Positions 35,036-44,150 of a stretch of DNA of 64,000 nucleotides are shown here, in pieces. Each line of letters begins with the position of its first letter. Position 1 is the stretch's first letter. Source of the DNA: Flavihumibacter fluminis. Lineage in GTDB: Bacteria > Bacteroidota > Bacteroidia > Chitinophagales > Chitinophagaceae. The position numbers were made by a program, and so were the translations under genes. The notes below the pieces were generated by a model. It was not told the origin of the DNA and made no database searches. It saw only the letters and a list, made by a program, of their open reading frames with translations. Location: positions 806,001-870,000 of the forward strand of contig NZ_JAKEVY010000001.1 of assembly GCF_021491375.1 (NCBI RefSeq). Direction: 5' to 3'.

Positions 35036-36532
35036 TTAGCTTTCAAGCCAGGGCTGTAATGCCTCTGCCAATTTGCGATCATTACTCAACCTGGGGACTT
35101 TATTTTGGCCACCTAACTTGCCAATACTCTTCATGTAATCAATGAATCCATTCTTTTTTACAGGAGTAATTTTTAGTGGCAATAAAATATTGCCGGTTAT
35201 CAGGTCATCGTAGTAAATGTTTTTGGTTCGCAGGTTTTCATTTACCTGCTGCGCAAAGGCAGTCATATCTGCCGGGGCATTATCAAATTCGATGAACCAT
35301 TCGTGATAGGACTTTCCTTTATCCTGCGAGATCATCGGCGCAACGGTAAACTCTGTGATATGCACTCCATTTTCGGTGGCTGCTTTCATCAGGCTGTATT
35401 CCACTTCCTCTCCAATTACGTGTTCACCAAATGCAGAGATAAAATGTTTGATTCGTCCGGATACAATCAACCGGTATGGCTCAGTTGAAACAAATTTTAC
35501 GGTATCCCCTATATTATAACTCCACAAACCCGCATTGCTGTTGATGATGAGTGCATAGTTTTCTCCCACTTTCACATCTTTTAAACTCAGTCGCGTAGGG
35601 TTCTCATTAAACACTTCATTTACAGGAACAAATTCAAACCAGATCCCACTGTCGGTGTTCAGTAACAGTCCTTCTGCATGCTGACTGTCCTGGAAGGCAA
35701 AAAAGCCTTCCGATGCCGGGAAAGTTTCAATGGCTGCAACTTTTCTTCCGATGCTGTCAAACAGCTTTGATTTATAGGGCTCGAAATTCACCCCACCATG
35801 CACCAGCACTGAAAATTCCGGGAACAACTCTCCCACTTTCTTACCGCTTTTTTCCATCAACCGGTCGAAATACATCTGCATCCAGGGTGGAATCCCACTG
35901 ATCAGAGTCATGTTTTTTCGGATGGTTTCCTCCACGATTTTATCCAGTTTGCTTTCCCATTCCTCAATACAATTGGTTTCATAAGAAGGTAACTGATTCT
36001 TTCTGAGATAACTGGGTATATGGTGATTGACGATTCCGCTGAGGCGACCTGTTGGGATGTCTGCGATCCGTTCCAATACCGGGGAGCCGGATAAAAAAAT
36101 CATATTCCCATCTGCAAACCGGGAATTTCCCGACTCTGCCATATAACAGAGCAACGCATTTCGGGCAGTATTGATATGGTTAGGGATGGAATCCTTCGTA
36201 ATTGGGATGTATTTCACCCCGCTGGTGGTGCCTGAGGTTTTGGCAAAATAGATGGGCTTGCCTTTCCATAATATATTATGCTTGCCTTCTTTGATTAATT
36301 CAATATAAGGTTTGAGCTGTTCGTAGTCGCGAATAGGTACCGCCTGGCGGAATTCCTCCATCGTTTTAACCTCCCCCAGGTGGTGATCCTTCCCAAACTG
36401 GGTTCCGGCTCCTGTCTTCAGCAGTTCCCGGAAGATCGCCTCCTGGTCTGGGACAGCCTGGTGCATAGACCGCTTTACCTGCTTATAAACGTAGGAAGCA
36501 AAGGGTTTGGCAAGAAAAGACTTGAATTTCAT
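35036..36532 (-). CDS. GH3-family acyl-adenylating (auxin-responsive GH3-like) protein
   Basis: The start at ATG 36532 (MKFKSFLAKPFASYVYKQV) matches the family better than the one nine codons upstream. About 498 residues. ATP motif AKTSGTTSGVKYIPIT (~105-120), ASEGFFAFQ (second ANL-like motif), and SGRIKHFISAFGEHVIGEEVE (hinge to C-terminal domain). Plant GH3 enzymes join amino acids to carboxylic acids via an acyl-AMP; bacterial members have unknown substrates, although some neighbour sugar or lipid genes. Own terminator follows; transcribed away from rplU. Confidence 0.88.
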   Translation of the reverse strand: MKFKSFLAKPFASYVYKQVKRSMHQAVPDQEAIFRELLKTGAGTQFGKDHHLGEVKTMEEFRQAVPIRDYEQLKPYIELIKEGKHNILWKGKPIYFAKTSGTTSGVKYIPITKDSIPNHINTARNALLCYMAESGNSRFADGNMIFLSGSPVLERIADIPTGRLSGIVNHHIPSYLRKNQLPSYETNCIEEWESKLDKIVEETIRKNMTLISGIPPWMQMYFDRLMEKSGKKVGELFPEFSVLVHGGVNFEPYKSKLFDSIGRKVAAIETFPASEGFFAFQDSQHAEGLLLNTDSGIWFEFVPVNEVFNENPTRLSLKDVKVGENYALIINSNAGLWSYNIGDTVKFVSTEPYRLIVSGRIKHFISAFGEHVIGEEVEYSLMKAATENGVHITEFTVAPMISQDKGKSYHEWFIEFDNAPADMTAFAQQVNENLRTKNIYYDDLITGNILLPLKITPVKKNGFIDYMKSIGKLGGQNKVPRLSNDRKLAEALQPWLES

Positions 36533-36619
36533 AGCGCTATGATGGATGAACGGCGACAAATTTAGGCTCTACACCCCAGTAAACTCCTTAAATTTGCGCT
36601 AATTATTTTGGAAAATCTA

Positions 36620-36650
36620 TTTGGAGGTAAGGAAATTCCCCTTACCTTTG
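36620..36650 (+). promoter_or_regulatory. Promoter of rplU-rpmA
   Basis: TTTG (36620-36623) and TACCTTTG (36643-36650) are separated by exactly 19 bases, a full match to the Bacteroidota TTTG-N19-TAnnTTTG promoter. Predicted start near 36657, 15 bases before the rplU ATG. Confidence 0.8.
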
Positions 36651-36671
36651 CACTCCTAATTTTGGTAAGTT

Positions 36672-36974
36672 ATGTTAGCAGTTGTTAAAATAGCCGGTCA
36701 GCAATTCAAGGTTTCTAAAGACCAGACATTGTACGTTCCCCAGATTGCGGGCAACGCAGGCGACAAAGTAGAATTTGCAGATGTTCTGATGTTTGATAAT
36801 AATGGCAGCCTGTCTGTAGGTGATGCTGTTAAAGCTGTGGTTAAAGCAGAAATCATCGACCACCTGCAGGGAGATAAAGTGATCGCCTTCAAAATGAAAA
36901 GAAGAAAAGGTTTCCGCAAGAAACTCGGTCACAGAACTCACTATACCAAAATCAGAATCAACGATATCGCATAA
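36672..36974 (+). CDS. rplU: Ribosomal protein L21
   Basis: A 100-residue protein with the L21 opening MLAVVKIAGQQFKVSKDQTL and closing KMKRRKGFRKKLGHRTHYTK. It binds 23S rRNA in the large subunit. First gene of the standard rplU-rpmA pair. Confidence 0.98.
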   Translation: MLAVVKIAGQQFKVSKDQTLYVPQIAGNAGDKVEFADVLMFDNNGSLSVGDAVKAVVKAEIIDHLQGDKVIAFKMKRRKGFRKKLGHRTHYTKIRINDIA

Positions 36975-37016
36975 TCTGGTAACGTAACAACTGTTATCAT
37001 TTAAAATTCATACGTC

Positions 37017-37283
37017 ATGGCACACAAAAAAGGTGAAGGTAGTGTTAAGAACGGTCGCGACTCTCAAAGCAAACGCCTGGGTGTAAAGATCTACGGTGGT
37101 CAGCCTGCTATTGCTGGTAACATCATCGTTCGTCAGCGTGGTACACAGTATCATCCTGGAAAGAATGTAAGTGTAGGAAGAGATTACACACTGTTTGCAA
37201 CAGCTGATGGAGTGGTTGAATTCCGTAAAACCAGAGAGAACAAAACCATCGTTTCTGTATCTCCGGTAGAGGTAAGCGCTTAA
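37017..37283 (+). CDS. rpmA: Ribosomal protein L27
   Basis: An 88-residue protein; [20 protein letters not shown] and [20 protein letters not shown] are the L27 signatures. The N terminus begins AHKKG directly, with no cleaved Firmicutes-type extension. It reaches toward the peptidyl-transferase centre. 42 bases after rplU. Confidence 0.98.
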   Translation: MAHKKGEGSVKNGRDSQSKRLGVKIYGGQPAIAGNIIVRQRGTQYHPGKNVSVGRDYTLFATADGVVEFRKTRENKTIVSVSPVEVSA

Positions 37284-37311
37284 TCAATTCTGATTAAACA
37301 GCAAAAAAAAT

Positions 37312-37341
37312 TTTGCAGTTTCGGATTAGTTTATATTTTTA
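37312..37341 (+). promoter_or_regulatory. Predicted promoter of the histone-like gene
   Basis: TTTG (37312-37315) and TATTTTTA (37334-37341) are 18 bases apart, one mismatch from TAnnTTTG. The ATG follows at 37383. Confidence 0.4.
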
Positions 37342-37382
37342 CTTCCGAAAACCCATTTTACTAATCATTAAATTCTAAAAAA

Positions 37383-37628
37383 ATGGCAACTGCAAAAAAA
37401 GCTGCTCCTAAAAAAGCTGCTGCAAAGAAAGCCGCTCCGAAAAAAGCCGCTAAGAAAGCTGCTCCAAAGAAAGCCGCTAAAAAAGTAGCTAAGAAAGCTG
37501 CTCCTAAAAAAGCTGCAAAAAAAGCTGCTCCTAAAAAAGCCGCTAAGAAAGTAGCAAAGAAAGCCGCTCCGAAGAAAGCTGCTAAAAAAGCTGCTCCTAA
37601 AAAGGCCGCTAAGAAAGCTGCGAAATAA
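37383..37628 (+). CDS. Histone H1-like Ala/Lys/Pro-rich protein
   Basis: An 81-residue protein built almost wholly of KKAAPKKAA and KKAAKKVA units, with no aromatic residues. This matches the Hc1/H1-like basic tails seen in Chlamydia and many Bacteroidota, thought to bind DNA non-specifically and compact the nucleoid. The DNA is a near-tandem repeat with mixed synonymous codons (GCT/GCC, AAA/AAG), so the protein repeat is kept while the DNA drifts. It has its own promoter candidate and a strong terminator. Confidence 0.85.
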   Translation: MATAKKAAPKKAAAKKAAPKKAAKKAAPKKAAKKVAKKAAPKKAAKKAAPKKAAKKVAKKAAPKKAAKKAAPKKAAKKAAK

Positions 37629-37655
37629 GTTTCGACTTTTTACAGCAAAAAATAC

Positions 37656-37684
37656 AATCCCCGGTTTTCCGGGGATTTTTTTTT
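37656..37684 (+). terminator. Terminator of the histone-like gene
   Basis: AATCCCCGG pairs with CCGGGGATT around a TTTT loop, followed by eight T residues. Textbook intrinsic terminator, 27 bases past the stop codon. Confidence 0.92.
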
Positions 37685-37788
37685 GACGTGAGATGTGAGA
37701 CGTGAGACGTGAGATGTGAGACGTGAGACGTGAGACGTGAGACGTGAGACGTGAGACGTGAGATGTGAGACGTGAAAAGTGAAAGTTG
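37685..37788. repeat. GACGTGA heptamer array
   Basis: Thirteen tandem heptamers from 37685 to 37775, ten GACGTGA and three GATGTGA, followed by a degenerate copy AAAGTGA. Similar arrays on the other strand are found at 32690-32718 and 54735-54793. Confidence 0.9.
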
Positions 37789-37811
37789 TCAAAGGAAATT
37801 AGGTCAAAGAG

Positions 37812-37930
37812 ATGATGCCCCTTCATTCCTCCCTCCCCCATCTTCCTTTCCCCCATCTCCCATTCCTCCCATCTTCCATTCCTCCCTCTTCCTTTCCTCC
37901 TTTCTTCCCTCTTCCATTCTTCCGTACCTT
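37812..37930. repeat. Degenerate CCTCC/TTCC pyrimidine tract before polX
   Basis: Over 100 bases of C/T-rich sequence made of varied CATTCCTCCC, CTTTCCTCC and CTTCCATTC units, ending 7 bases before the polX start. It is open in one frame and gives a false Pro/Ser-rich N-terminal extension to PolX. Confidence 0.8.
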
Positions 37931-37936
37931 CGCTCC

Positions 37937-39646
37937 ATGCTCGACAATTACGCTATCGCCGATCAGTTCAGCCTGCTGGCTAAACTCATGGATATCCACG
38001 GAGAAAATTCTTTCAAGGCCAAATCATATTCAAGCGCTGCCTTCTCAATTGAAAAATTACCTGTTCAACTCAGCGATACCCCAAGGGAAAAAATAGCCGG
38101 CCTAAAAGGAATCGGCGATAGTACCTCCAAAAAAATATCGGAGTTGCTCGACACTGGTAAACTCACCGTATTGGATGAACTCATTTCAAAAACGCCGCAG
38201 GGCATTTTGGAAATGATGCAAATCAAAGGATTGGGCCCCAAAAAGATTGCAACCATCTGGAAAGAAATGGGCATCGAATCGCTGGGTGAATTATTATACG
38301 CCTGCAACGAAAACAGACTCCTGATGTACAAAGGTTTTGGAGAAAAAACGCAGGAGAGCGTCAAACAATCCATCCAGTTCTACAATGCCAATAAGGGACA
38401 ATTTTTGTATGCAGAAATTGAACCCTTTGCACAACAACTCGAAAACTTTTTCATCAACCGCTTTCCCGATCAACAAACCAGTTTATATGGTGATACACGC
38501 CGGCAGGCAATCATCATCACCAAAGTGGAACTGCTCACTACTACCAGTATGCCTGATATTCAATCGGCACTCGAAGCGCTTCAATTCCAATCCATACAAA
38601 CTGAAAACGAATCTATCCATGCGCAGGCACCAGACGGTACCCAGGTAATTGTTCACCAATGCCTGCCGAATGAGTTTATTCAACAATTGTTTACCAGCAG
38701 TTGCAGCCAGCTTTTCCTGGATAGATTCCAACAACTTGCCATAACTGCGAAAGCAGGCAGTAGTGAAAGTAGTGCAACCGAAAGCAGCAATCGATTTAAA
38801 ACGGAAGCAGCTCTTTTCCAATCTGCCGGCATACATTACCTTCCACCCAATCAACGCGAACTTCCGGAAGCCATTCAACCGCTCAGCAATTCCGAACCAG
38901 CCCCAGTTATCACTACAGCCGACATAAAGTCTGTCATCCACTCCCACAGCAACTGGAGCGATGGCCTCCACACGATTGAAACCATGGCCAAAGCCTGCAT
39001 CGAAAAAGGATATGAATACCTGGTCATCAGTGATCACAGCAAATCTGCATTTTATGCCAACGGTCTTTCCGTGGATCGCATCCGTGAACAACACCAGTAT
39101 ATAGATGAACTAAACGCCAGCCTCAGCCCTTTCCATATTTTCAAAAGCATCGAATGCGATATCCTGAGTGATGGCTCACTTGACTACGATAACGATACAC
39201 TTAACAGCTTTGACCTGGTAATTGCTTCTGTACACAGCAATCTGAAAATGACGCAAGAAAAAGCCATGCAGCGTTTACTTACAGCGATTCAACATCCGGC
39301 AACTGCCATACTCGGACATATGACCGGTCGTCTTCTGCTTAGCCGTCCGGGATACCCGATAGATCATAAAGCCATTATTGATGCCTGTGCCGACAATAAC
39401 GTAGTTATCGAAATCAACGCGCACCCTCGCAGACTTGATCTCGACTGGAGCTGGATCCCCTATGCACTGGAAAAAAACTGCCTCCTCTCGATTGATCCGG
39501 ACGCCCACAGCGTGGAAGGATTTGAAGATATCCGGTATGGTGTAATCGCTGCGCAAAAAGGCGGACTAACAGCCAGGCACAACCTAAGCAGTTTTACACT
39601 CGACCAATTCAGGAACTGGCTGACGGCAAGGAAACAAAGAAAGTAG
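37937..39646 (+). CDS. polX: PolX-like protein: HhH and PHP phosphoesterase with degenerate polymerase domain
   Basis: The start is ATG 37937 (MLDNYAIADQFSLLAKLMDI); the 55-codon extension upstream is encoded by repeats. 569 residues, the usual PolX length. The N-terminal 8-kDa and HhH regions (~1-150, LKGIGDSTSKKISELLDTG and IKGLGPKKIATIWKEMG) are intact. The polymerase signature normally reads GSxRR...DxD; here it is GDTRR at 185-189 with KVE (196-198) in place of DxD, and no third Asp is apparent, so nucleotide transfer is unlikely. The C-terminal PHP domain keeps HSHSNWSDG (His335, His337), ISDHS, SVHSN, GHMTGRLL and DPDAHS, so phosphatase or 3'-5' nuclease activity is likely. Overlaps the kinase gene tail-to-tail by 38 bases. 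Confidence 0.85.
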   Translation: MLDNYAIADQFSLLAKLMDIHGENSFKAKSYSSAAFSIEKLPVQLSDTPREKIAGLKGIGDSTSKKISELLDTGKLTVLDELISKTPQGILEMMQIKGLGPKKIATIWKEMGIESLGELLYACNENRLLMYKGFGEKTQESVKQSIQFYNANKGQFLYAEIEPFAQQLENFFINRFPDQQTSLYGDTRRQAIIITKVELLTTTSMPDIQSALEALQFQSIQTENESIHAQAPDGTQVIVHQCLPNEFIQQLFTSSCSQLFLDRFQQLAITAKAGSSESSATESSNRFKTEAALFQSAGIHYLPPNQRELPEAIQPLSNSEPAPVITTADIKSVIHSHSNWSDGLHTIETMAKACIEKGYEYLVISDHSKSAFYANGLSVDRIREQHQYIDELNASLSPFHIFKSIECDILSDGSLDYDNDTLNSFDLVIASVHSNLKMTQEKAMQRLLTAIQHPATAILGHMTGRLLLSRPGYPIDHKAIIDACADNNVVIEINAHPRRLDLDWSWIPYALEKNCLLSIDPDAHSVEGFEDIRYGVIAAQKGGLTARHNLSSFTLDQFRNWLTARKQRK

Positions 39647-42600
39647 TACCATCCGTTTCACTGGTCTCAAACCAGATCCTGCCACGAGCCTGTTCCACTA
39701 TACCCTTGCTCATAGCCAATCCCAGGCCTGTGCCTGATGTTTTGGTAGTGAAATTCGGCGTAAAGATCCTGGACTGTGTAGCAGCCGGAATTCCCTGCCC
39801 GTTGTCGTGAACTGAAATAATGATCGTATCCTCACCCCATTCTTCCTTCACTTCCACGAGGCGCAACTCCCGGTTTTCGGTAGCCTCCATAGCATTCTGC
39901 AACAGATTGGTGAACAGGCGGTTCATTTGCGTTTTATCAGCAAATACCCAAACGGGGCCGTCCACCGGCTTCCAGGTAAACACTACCAGGTCGTTGGAAT
40001 CATACAGGGAGGAGAGCGATTGTAAAATCTCATGCAGGTCGAACAACTCATTATGCGCATTGCTGATATTTGCGAACTGTGAAAATTCGGATGCGATCTT
40101 TGACAGGTGATCAATCTGCTCTACCAGGGTATTCGCCACATTGAAGGTAAGCTGCTTTACATCTCCATTATTACCCTGAATCGCTTTCTGCAGATACTGA
40201 ATGCTAAGTTTCATCGGAGTTAGCGGATTCTTGATCTCATGCGCCACCTGACGGGCCATCTCTCTCCAGGCTCCTTCCCGCTCACTCTTAGCCAGGGCTG
40301 CCGCACTTTCTTCGAGTTTTAAGACCATCTTGTTGTACTCCTTCACCAACTCACCAATTTCATCGTTCCGGTTCCACTGTATCTCATCATTGTGCTGACC
40401 CAGGTTCACGGCCCGCATTTTCTCACTAATCAGGGAGAAGGATGCTGTAATCCGGTTGGTAATAAAGAGCGCAATCACACCTGCAATCAGGAAAATAAAG
40501 GCATTCAGGTTGATGATCGTTACAAGAAAATTTGAGATCTCCCGCTTCAACTCTTCCTGGGAGTCGAAGGAAGGCATGTTCAGATACGCATAAGGATTAC
40601 CATTTTCATCTCGCACTGGAGAATATATACTTTGGTAACTGATTCCTCCTATTTGTTCTGTAGTAGTAAACTGCACCAACTTCTGCCGGTGGATCCGGTA
40701 ATAAGCTTCGGGATTCATACGCGAGCTCAGTATCCCCTTATCATAAATGAAAGGGTTCGAAGACAAACGTAACTCGCCCTGGGTATCATAAATATTGATA
40801 TCGGTTCCGTGAATTTCTGACACCTCCCGCACCAGTACTTCCAGGTACTCGTTGTATCCACTGTCGTACAGACGCAGCATATAATCAAAAAATGTCTGGC
40901 TGTCAATCTTATTCTCCACCTCATTGCTCATAATTTGGATAGCCCGGCTTAGCTGGTCCTGCTTATTTCGGTTGTACCGGTTAATAAAGAAAAAGATCGT
41001 GGCCGCCCCAATCACCAGGAAAGAAAAAAGGCTGATAAAAATGATCGTACCATGCACCTGTGTACGGAGGTTCAATTGCATTTCTTTTCGCAGGTTCGAT
41101 AAGCGCAACCTGGATCGAACCAGGAGGGAGATTAATTGAAAAATTCCCAATAGAAGCAGAAAAGTGGAAAACAGGTAAGCGACGAGTGTTATGGATTCAA
41201 GCCAGAGATTATTCAGTTTGGCGATAATCACCACCTTATTGTTATCGCGGTACCACAATTCATCATATCCCTCATTTTTCCGGAAGGTGAAATTGTTGGG
41301 CGGCAACTGTTTATCGCTCAACCTGGTGGGAAAGGCGTAATCATTGAAATAATCTATCAGCTCCCGGTTATTGTAAATCGCATAACTGTAAATCGGAGAA
41401 TACTCATCCGGTAAAAAATCCTTTCTACCCCGAAACAGTTCCGGAACCAGTGCGTCGTTCTTATATTTCTTCGGCTCAGATAAAATAAATACATAACCAA
41501 TGGCTGTACCGGAGGTATCGGTTACCATCTTACGACTTATATACGCATACTTATCAAATGCCTTTTCGAAATAGCGCATATCCGGCACATTGGTCGGTTT
41601 GCCTTCCATCCGGTAAATGATATCGAGCGTATCGTAGGAAACCGGCGCATCATTGTAAAGCGGCCTTTCCTGCGAATCAAAGGTGTAAATCCGGGTATCG
41701 TATTTGTTCAGATAGGCACTGAAGTTCTTGTTGATCAGGCTGTCTTTCAGGTACTGATTGGAAGAAGCCAGCCGAAAGCGATTGAAATTCGCGTACAGGA
41801 AATCATTATCAAAATATGTAAGTGCAATACTCAGCAGTCGCTCGGATGTTGGATCCGCCTGTGTTGCTAACTTCTCGGCTGTTCGTTTCCGCTGCTCCAG
41901 TTCAATCCGGCTATTCTCGGCAATAATGATCAGCGAAATCGATCCGGAATAAAGGAAAATCCAAAGCAATAACACCGAAACCGACCAACGATGATCCTTT
42001 GTGATCAACAACGGCTGACGTAACAGCCAGGTATAACCGATCAGCCAGACCAGCACAAACAGGTTCAGCTCTACAATATTTCCACTCTGAATAAAAGTGA
42101 TCAACAACAAACCAAAAGCGGCCAGGAAAGCGTACAGATAATATGCATTGGTACGCAGCAAAGGAGCCAGCACCCGTAGGATTACGGACGATGCCAGGAA
42201 ATAACTCAGGGCCAGCGTTGCCAATACCACAAAGCCCCAGAAACTATACACATCCAGGCTAAAGAAGTTGGTCACATTAAAGGAAATTCTGGCTGCATCG
42301 GCGATCAGGCTACGAATGATAATGGCAAAAGAAAAGGTAATACTTACCAATAAAAAAGCACCAACAGCAACCAGAGGCCATTTCAGCCAATGTTGTTGAA
42401 ATGCCTGCAGATTCATTCCCACGCTCTTCCGGTAGATAAATAACAGTATCCAGCAGAACAACAGGGAGTTGATAAGCAAATCCCCCAGCGATGGCAGGAG
42501 TAAACTTGAACTATAAATCCCCGGATCAAATAATTCAAACTCTGACCATGCAAGGGTGTCGGAAAACATATAAGTCAGCAGTCTTAATCCGATCACCGTA

Positions 42601-43364
42601 CCAGCCAGGAATATCAGTCCCCGCACAAAACCATATGTTTCTGCAATACTGTTCGCAGCACTGTGTACAGCGATCAGTAATAATACAATGCCAATAATAT
42701 CCAGTACGATCGCCCACTCATTGGCCGAAGAATCCGCAGACACTTTACGTGGCTGCAGATAAAATAACAGCTTACCACTTAAACTCCGAACCGGGTAGGC
42801 TGTTTCTGTATCGGTTATGGCCACCGAAGATTCCGCACTTGGAAATCCAGCAAACTGGGACGAGAGGTTGCTGTTTTGCACAAAATACTCTTTCCTGACC
42901 TCAATCATCGCAATTAGTAATAATTGCTCCCTGGCCAGTGGAATCAGCTTTCGGATGCATTCATATTGCCCGTTCTGCAAACCTACCAGTTGAATACTAT
43001 CCTCACTGTAAATAATATCGGCTGCTGGTTCCGTTTGCTGATAACTCCAGAACTGCAGTTTCCAGTTATTGTATTGATCCGGACGATACAGAAATACCCC
43101 CAGGTTATTCCTGCTCAGTTTTTCCAGGTGATCCACATCATAAGTTCCTTCCGCCAGCACTTTTAACAAGGCAGTATCCCCAGACAATATTTCCACCTGC
43201 CGCTCCTGCACCTGGATCCTGTCTTCAATCGCTTTGCGCAGGTAAGGGGCCGATGAAGCTCCAACAAAATAATTATTGATGATAAATGCTATGGTGAACA
43301 ACCAGGCGGCCGCCAGCAGGAAATAGGCATTCTTTTTTAATATTCCGATGACAAACTGGATCAA
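39609..43364 (-). CDS. Large membrane sensor histidine kinase, NtrY-like
   Basis: A 1251-residue protein. A first helix at ~10-30 is followed by a periplasmic part, a cluster of about seven helices (~215-470), a second extracytoplasmic region, helices near 725-815, an extracytoplasmic sensor, then a last helix (~945-967). HAMP follows at ~968-1020. The H-box HEIKNPLTPMKL has His1042, then the N-box NLLQNAMEA, G1 DNGQGIP and G2 GTGLGLAMSKG. The H-box and HAMP pattern fit the NtrY/GHKL group. No response regulator gene is adjacent. Its ATG overlaps the mazG stop (ATGA), so the two are translationally coupled. Confidence 0.92.
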   Translation of the reverse strand: MIQFVIGILKKNAYFLLAAAWLFTIAFIINNYFVGASSAPYLRKAIEDRIQVQERQVEILSGDTALLKVLAEGTYDVDHLEKLSRNNLGVFLYRPDQYNNWKLQFWSYQQTEPAADIIYSEDSIQLVGLQNGQYECIRKLIPLAREQLLLIAMIEVRKEYFVQNSNLSSQFAGFPSAESSVAITDTETAYPVRSLSGKLLFYLQPRKVSADSSANEWAIVLDIIGIVLLLIAVHSAANSIAETYGFVRGLIFLAGTVIGLRLLTYMFSDTLAWSEFELFDPGIYSSSLLLPSLGDLLINSLLFCWILLFIYRKSVGMNLQAFQQHWLKWPLVAVGAFLLVSITFSFAIIIRSLIADAARISFNVTNFFSLDVYSFWGFVVLATLALSYFLASSVILRVLAPLLRTNAYYLYAFLAAFGLLLITFIQSGNIVELNLFVLVWLIGYTWLLRQPLLITKDHRWSVSVLLLWIFLYSGSISLIIIAENSRIELEQRKRTAEKLATQADPTSERLLSIALTYFDNDFLYANFNRFRLASSNQYLKDSLINKNFSAYLNKYDTRIYTFDSQERPLYNDAPVSYDTLDIIYRMEGKPTNVPDMRYFEKAFDKYAYISRKMVTDTSGTAIGYVFILSEPKKYKNDALVPELFRGRKDFLPDEYSPIYSYAIYNNRELIDYFNDYAFPTRLSDKQLPPNNFTFRKNEGYDELWYRDNNKVVIIAKLNNLWLESITLVAYLFSTFLLLLGIFQLISLLVRSRLRLSNLRKEMQLNLRTQVHGTIIFISLFSFLVIGAATIFFFINRYNRNKQDQLSRAIQIMSNEVENKIDSQTFFDYMLRLYDSGYNEYLEVLVREVSEIHGTDINIYDTQGELRLSSNPFIYDKGILSSRMNPEAYYRIHRQKLVQFTTTEQIGGISYQSIYSPVRDENGNPYAYLNMPSFDSQEELKREISNFLVTIINLNAFIFLIAGVIALFITNRITASFSLISEKMRAVNLGQHNDEIQWNRNDEIGELVKEYNKMVLKLEESAAALAKSEREGAWREMARQVAHEIKNPLTPMKLSIQYLQKAIQGNNGDVKQLTFNVANTLVEQIDHLSKIASEFSQFANISNAHNELFDLHEILQSLSSLYDSNDLVVFTWKPVDGPVWVFADKTQMNRLFTNLLQNAMEATENRELRLVEVKEEWGEDTIIISVHDNGQGIPAATQSRIFTPNFTTKTSGTGLGLAMSKGIVEQARGRIWFETSETDGTTFFVSLPSASS

Positions 43365-44140
43365 CTGCTTGATTTTTTCGCTTTGATTTCATTCCACAAG
43401 GCATCCATCTCTTCCAGATTCATATCCTTGAGCTCCAGCCCCTTTTCACGGGCCAGTTCTTCCATCTGCGTAAAGCGGTTGATAAACTTCTGATTGGTCC
43501 GGGCCAGGGCATGTTCAGCATCCACCTGCAAAAACCGTGCATAATTAATCAGTGAAAAAACCACATCCCCAAACTCGTCTTCCACCTGGTCCTGGTTCCC
43601 GCCTGCTACCGCATCTTTTAATTCCTGCATTTCCTCTTCCACTTTCTCCCAAACCTGTTCCCGGTTATCCCATTCAAATCCAACCTGCTTCGCTTTTTCC
43701 TGCAGGCGCATAGCCTTAACCGTTGCAGGCAAAGACTTCGGCACTCCGCTCAATACCGACTTCTTCCCTTCCTGCAGTTTGATCTGCTCCCAATTGCGTT
43801 TGACGTCTTCCGCATTCTCCAGTTTTACTTCGCCATATACATGCGGGTGCCGGCGGATCAGCTTCTCATTGATCCCCTTTAAAACTTCATCAAGGCTGAA
43901 TTGTCCCTGCTCCTGCCCGATTTTTGCATAGAATAACAGGTGCAGAAACAGATCACCCAATTCCTCTTTTATGCCTTTCCAGTCTTCATCCGAGATCGCA
44001 TCCGCCAATTCATACAATTCCTCTATGGATTGCTGCCGTAAACTTTGAATGGTCTGCTTTTTATCCCAGGGGCATTTCTCCCTCAGGTCGTTCATAATAT
44101 CGATCAATTGCCCAAATGCTTCCTGTGCTGCTGCTTTCAT
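43361..44140 (-). CDS. mazG: Nucleoside triphosphate pyrophosphohydrolase MazG
   Basis: The start at ATG 44140 (MKAAAQEAFGQLIDIMNDLR) leaves 10 bases to the DUF3667 gene; an earlier start would overlap it. About 259 residues, the two-domain length. First MazG domain: CPWDKKQTIQSLRQQSIEELYELADAI with EELGDLFLHLLFYA metal-binding Glu/Asp. Second: KVEEEMQELKDA and DEFGDVVFSLINYARFL. It hydrolyses (d)NTPs to NMP and PPi, cleaning abnormal nucleotides. Confidence 0.96.
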   Translation of the reverse strand: MKAAAQEAFGQLIDIMNDLREKCPWDKKQTIQSLRQQSIEELYELADAISDEDWKGIKEELGDLFLHLLFYAKIGQEQGQFSLDEVLKGINEKLIRRHPHVYGEVKLENAEDVKRNWEQIKLQEGKKSVLSGVPKSLPATVKAMRLQEKAKQVGFEWDNREQVWEKVEEEMQELKDAVAGGNQDQVEDEFGDVVFSLINYARFLQVDAEHALARTNQKFINRFTQMEELAREKGLELKDMNLEEMDALWNEIKAKKSSS

Positions 44141-44150
44141 GGTGGTAGTT

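Noticed and set aside
36672-36974. Overlapping minus-strand frames in rplU
   Set aside because: Shadows of the conserved L21 gene, with a perfect promoter in the plus direction.
37685-37788. CRISPR-like tandem repeat
   Set aside because: The period is 7 bases with no spacers and no cas genes nearby; it is a simple degenerate heptamer array.
37368-37856. Minus-strand frame of 162 codons with repeated LTSHVSR units
   Set aside because: It is the antisense of the histone-like gene, its terminator and the heptamer array; repeats with no stop in this frame explain the length.
37772-37936. 55-codon N-terminal extension of PolX, rich in Pro, Ser and Phe
   Set aside because: It is the translation of a heptamer array and a pyrimidine tract; the conserved PolX N terminus begins at 37937.
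38483-39094. Minus-strand frame of 203 codons inside polX
   Set aside because: Antisense shadow of conserved PolX/PHP coding sequence; no family resemblance.
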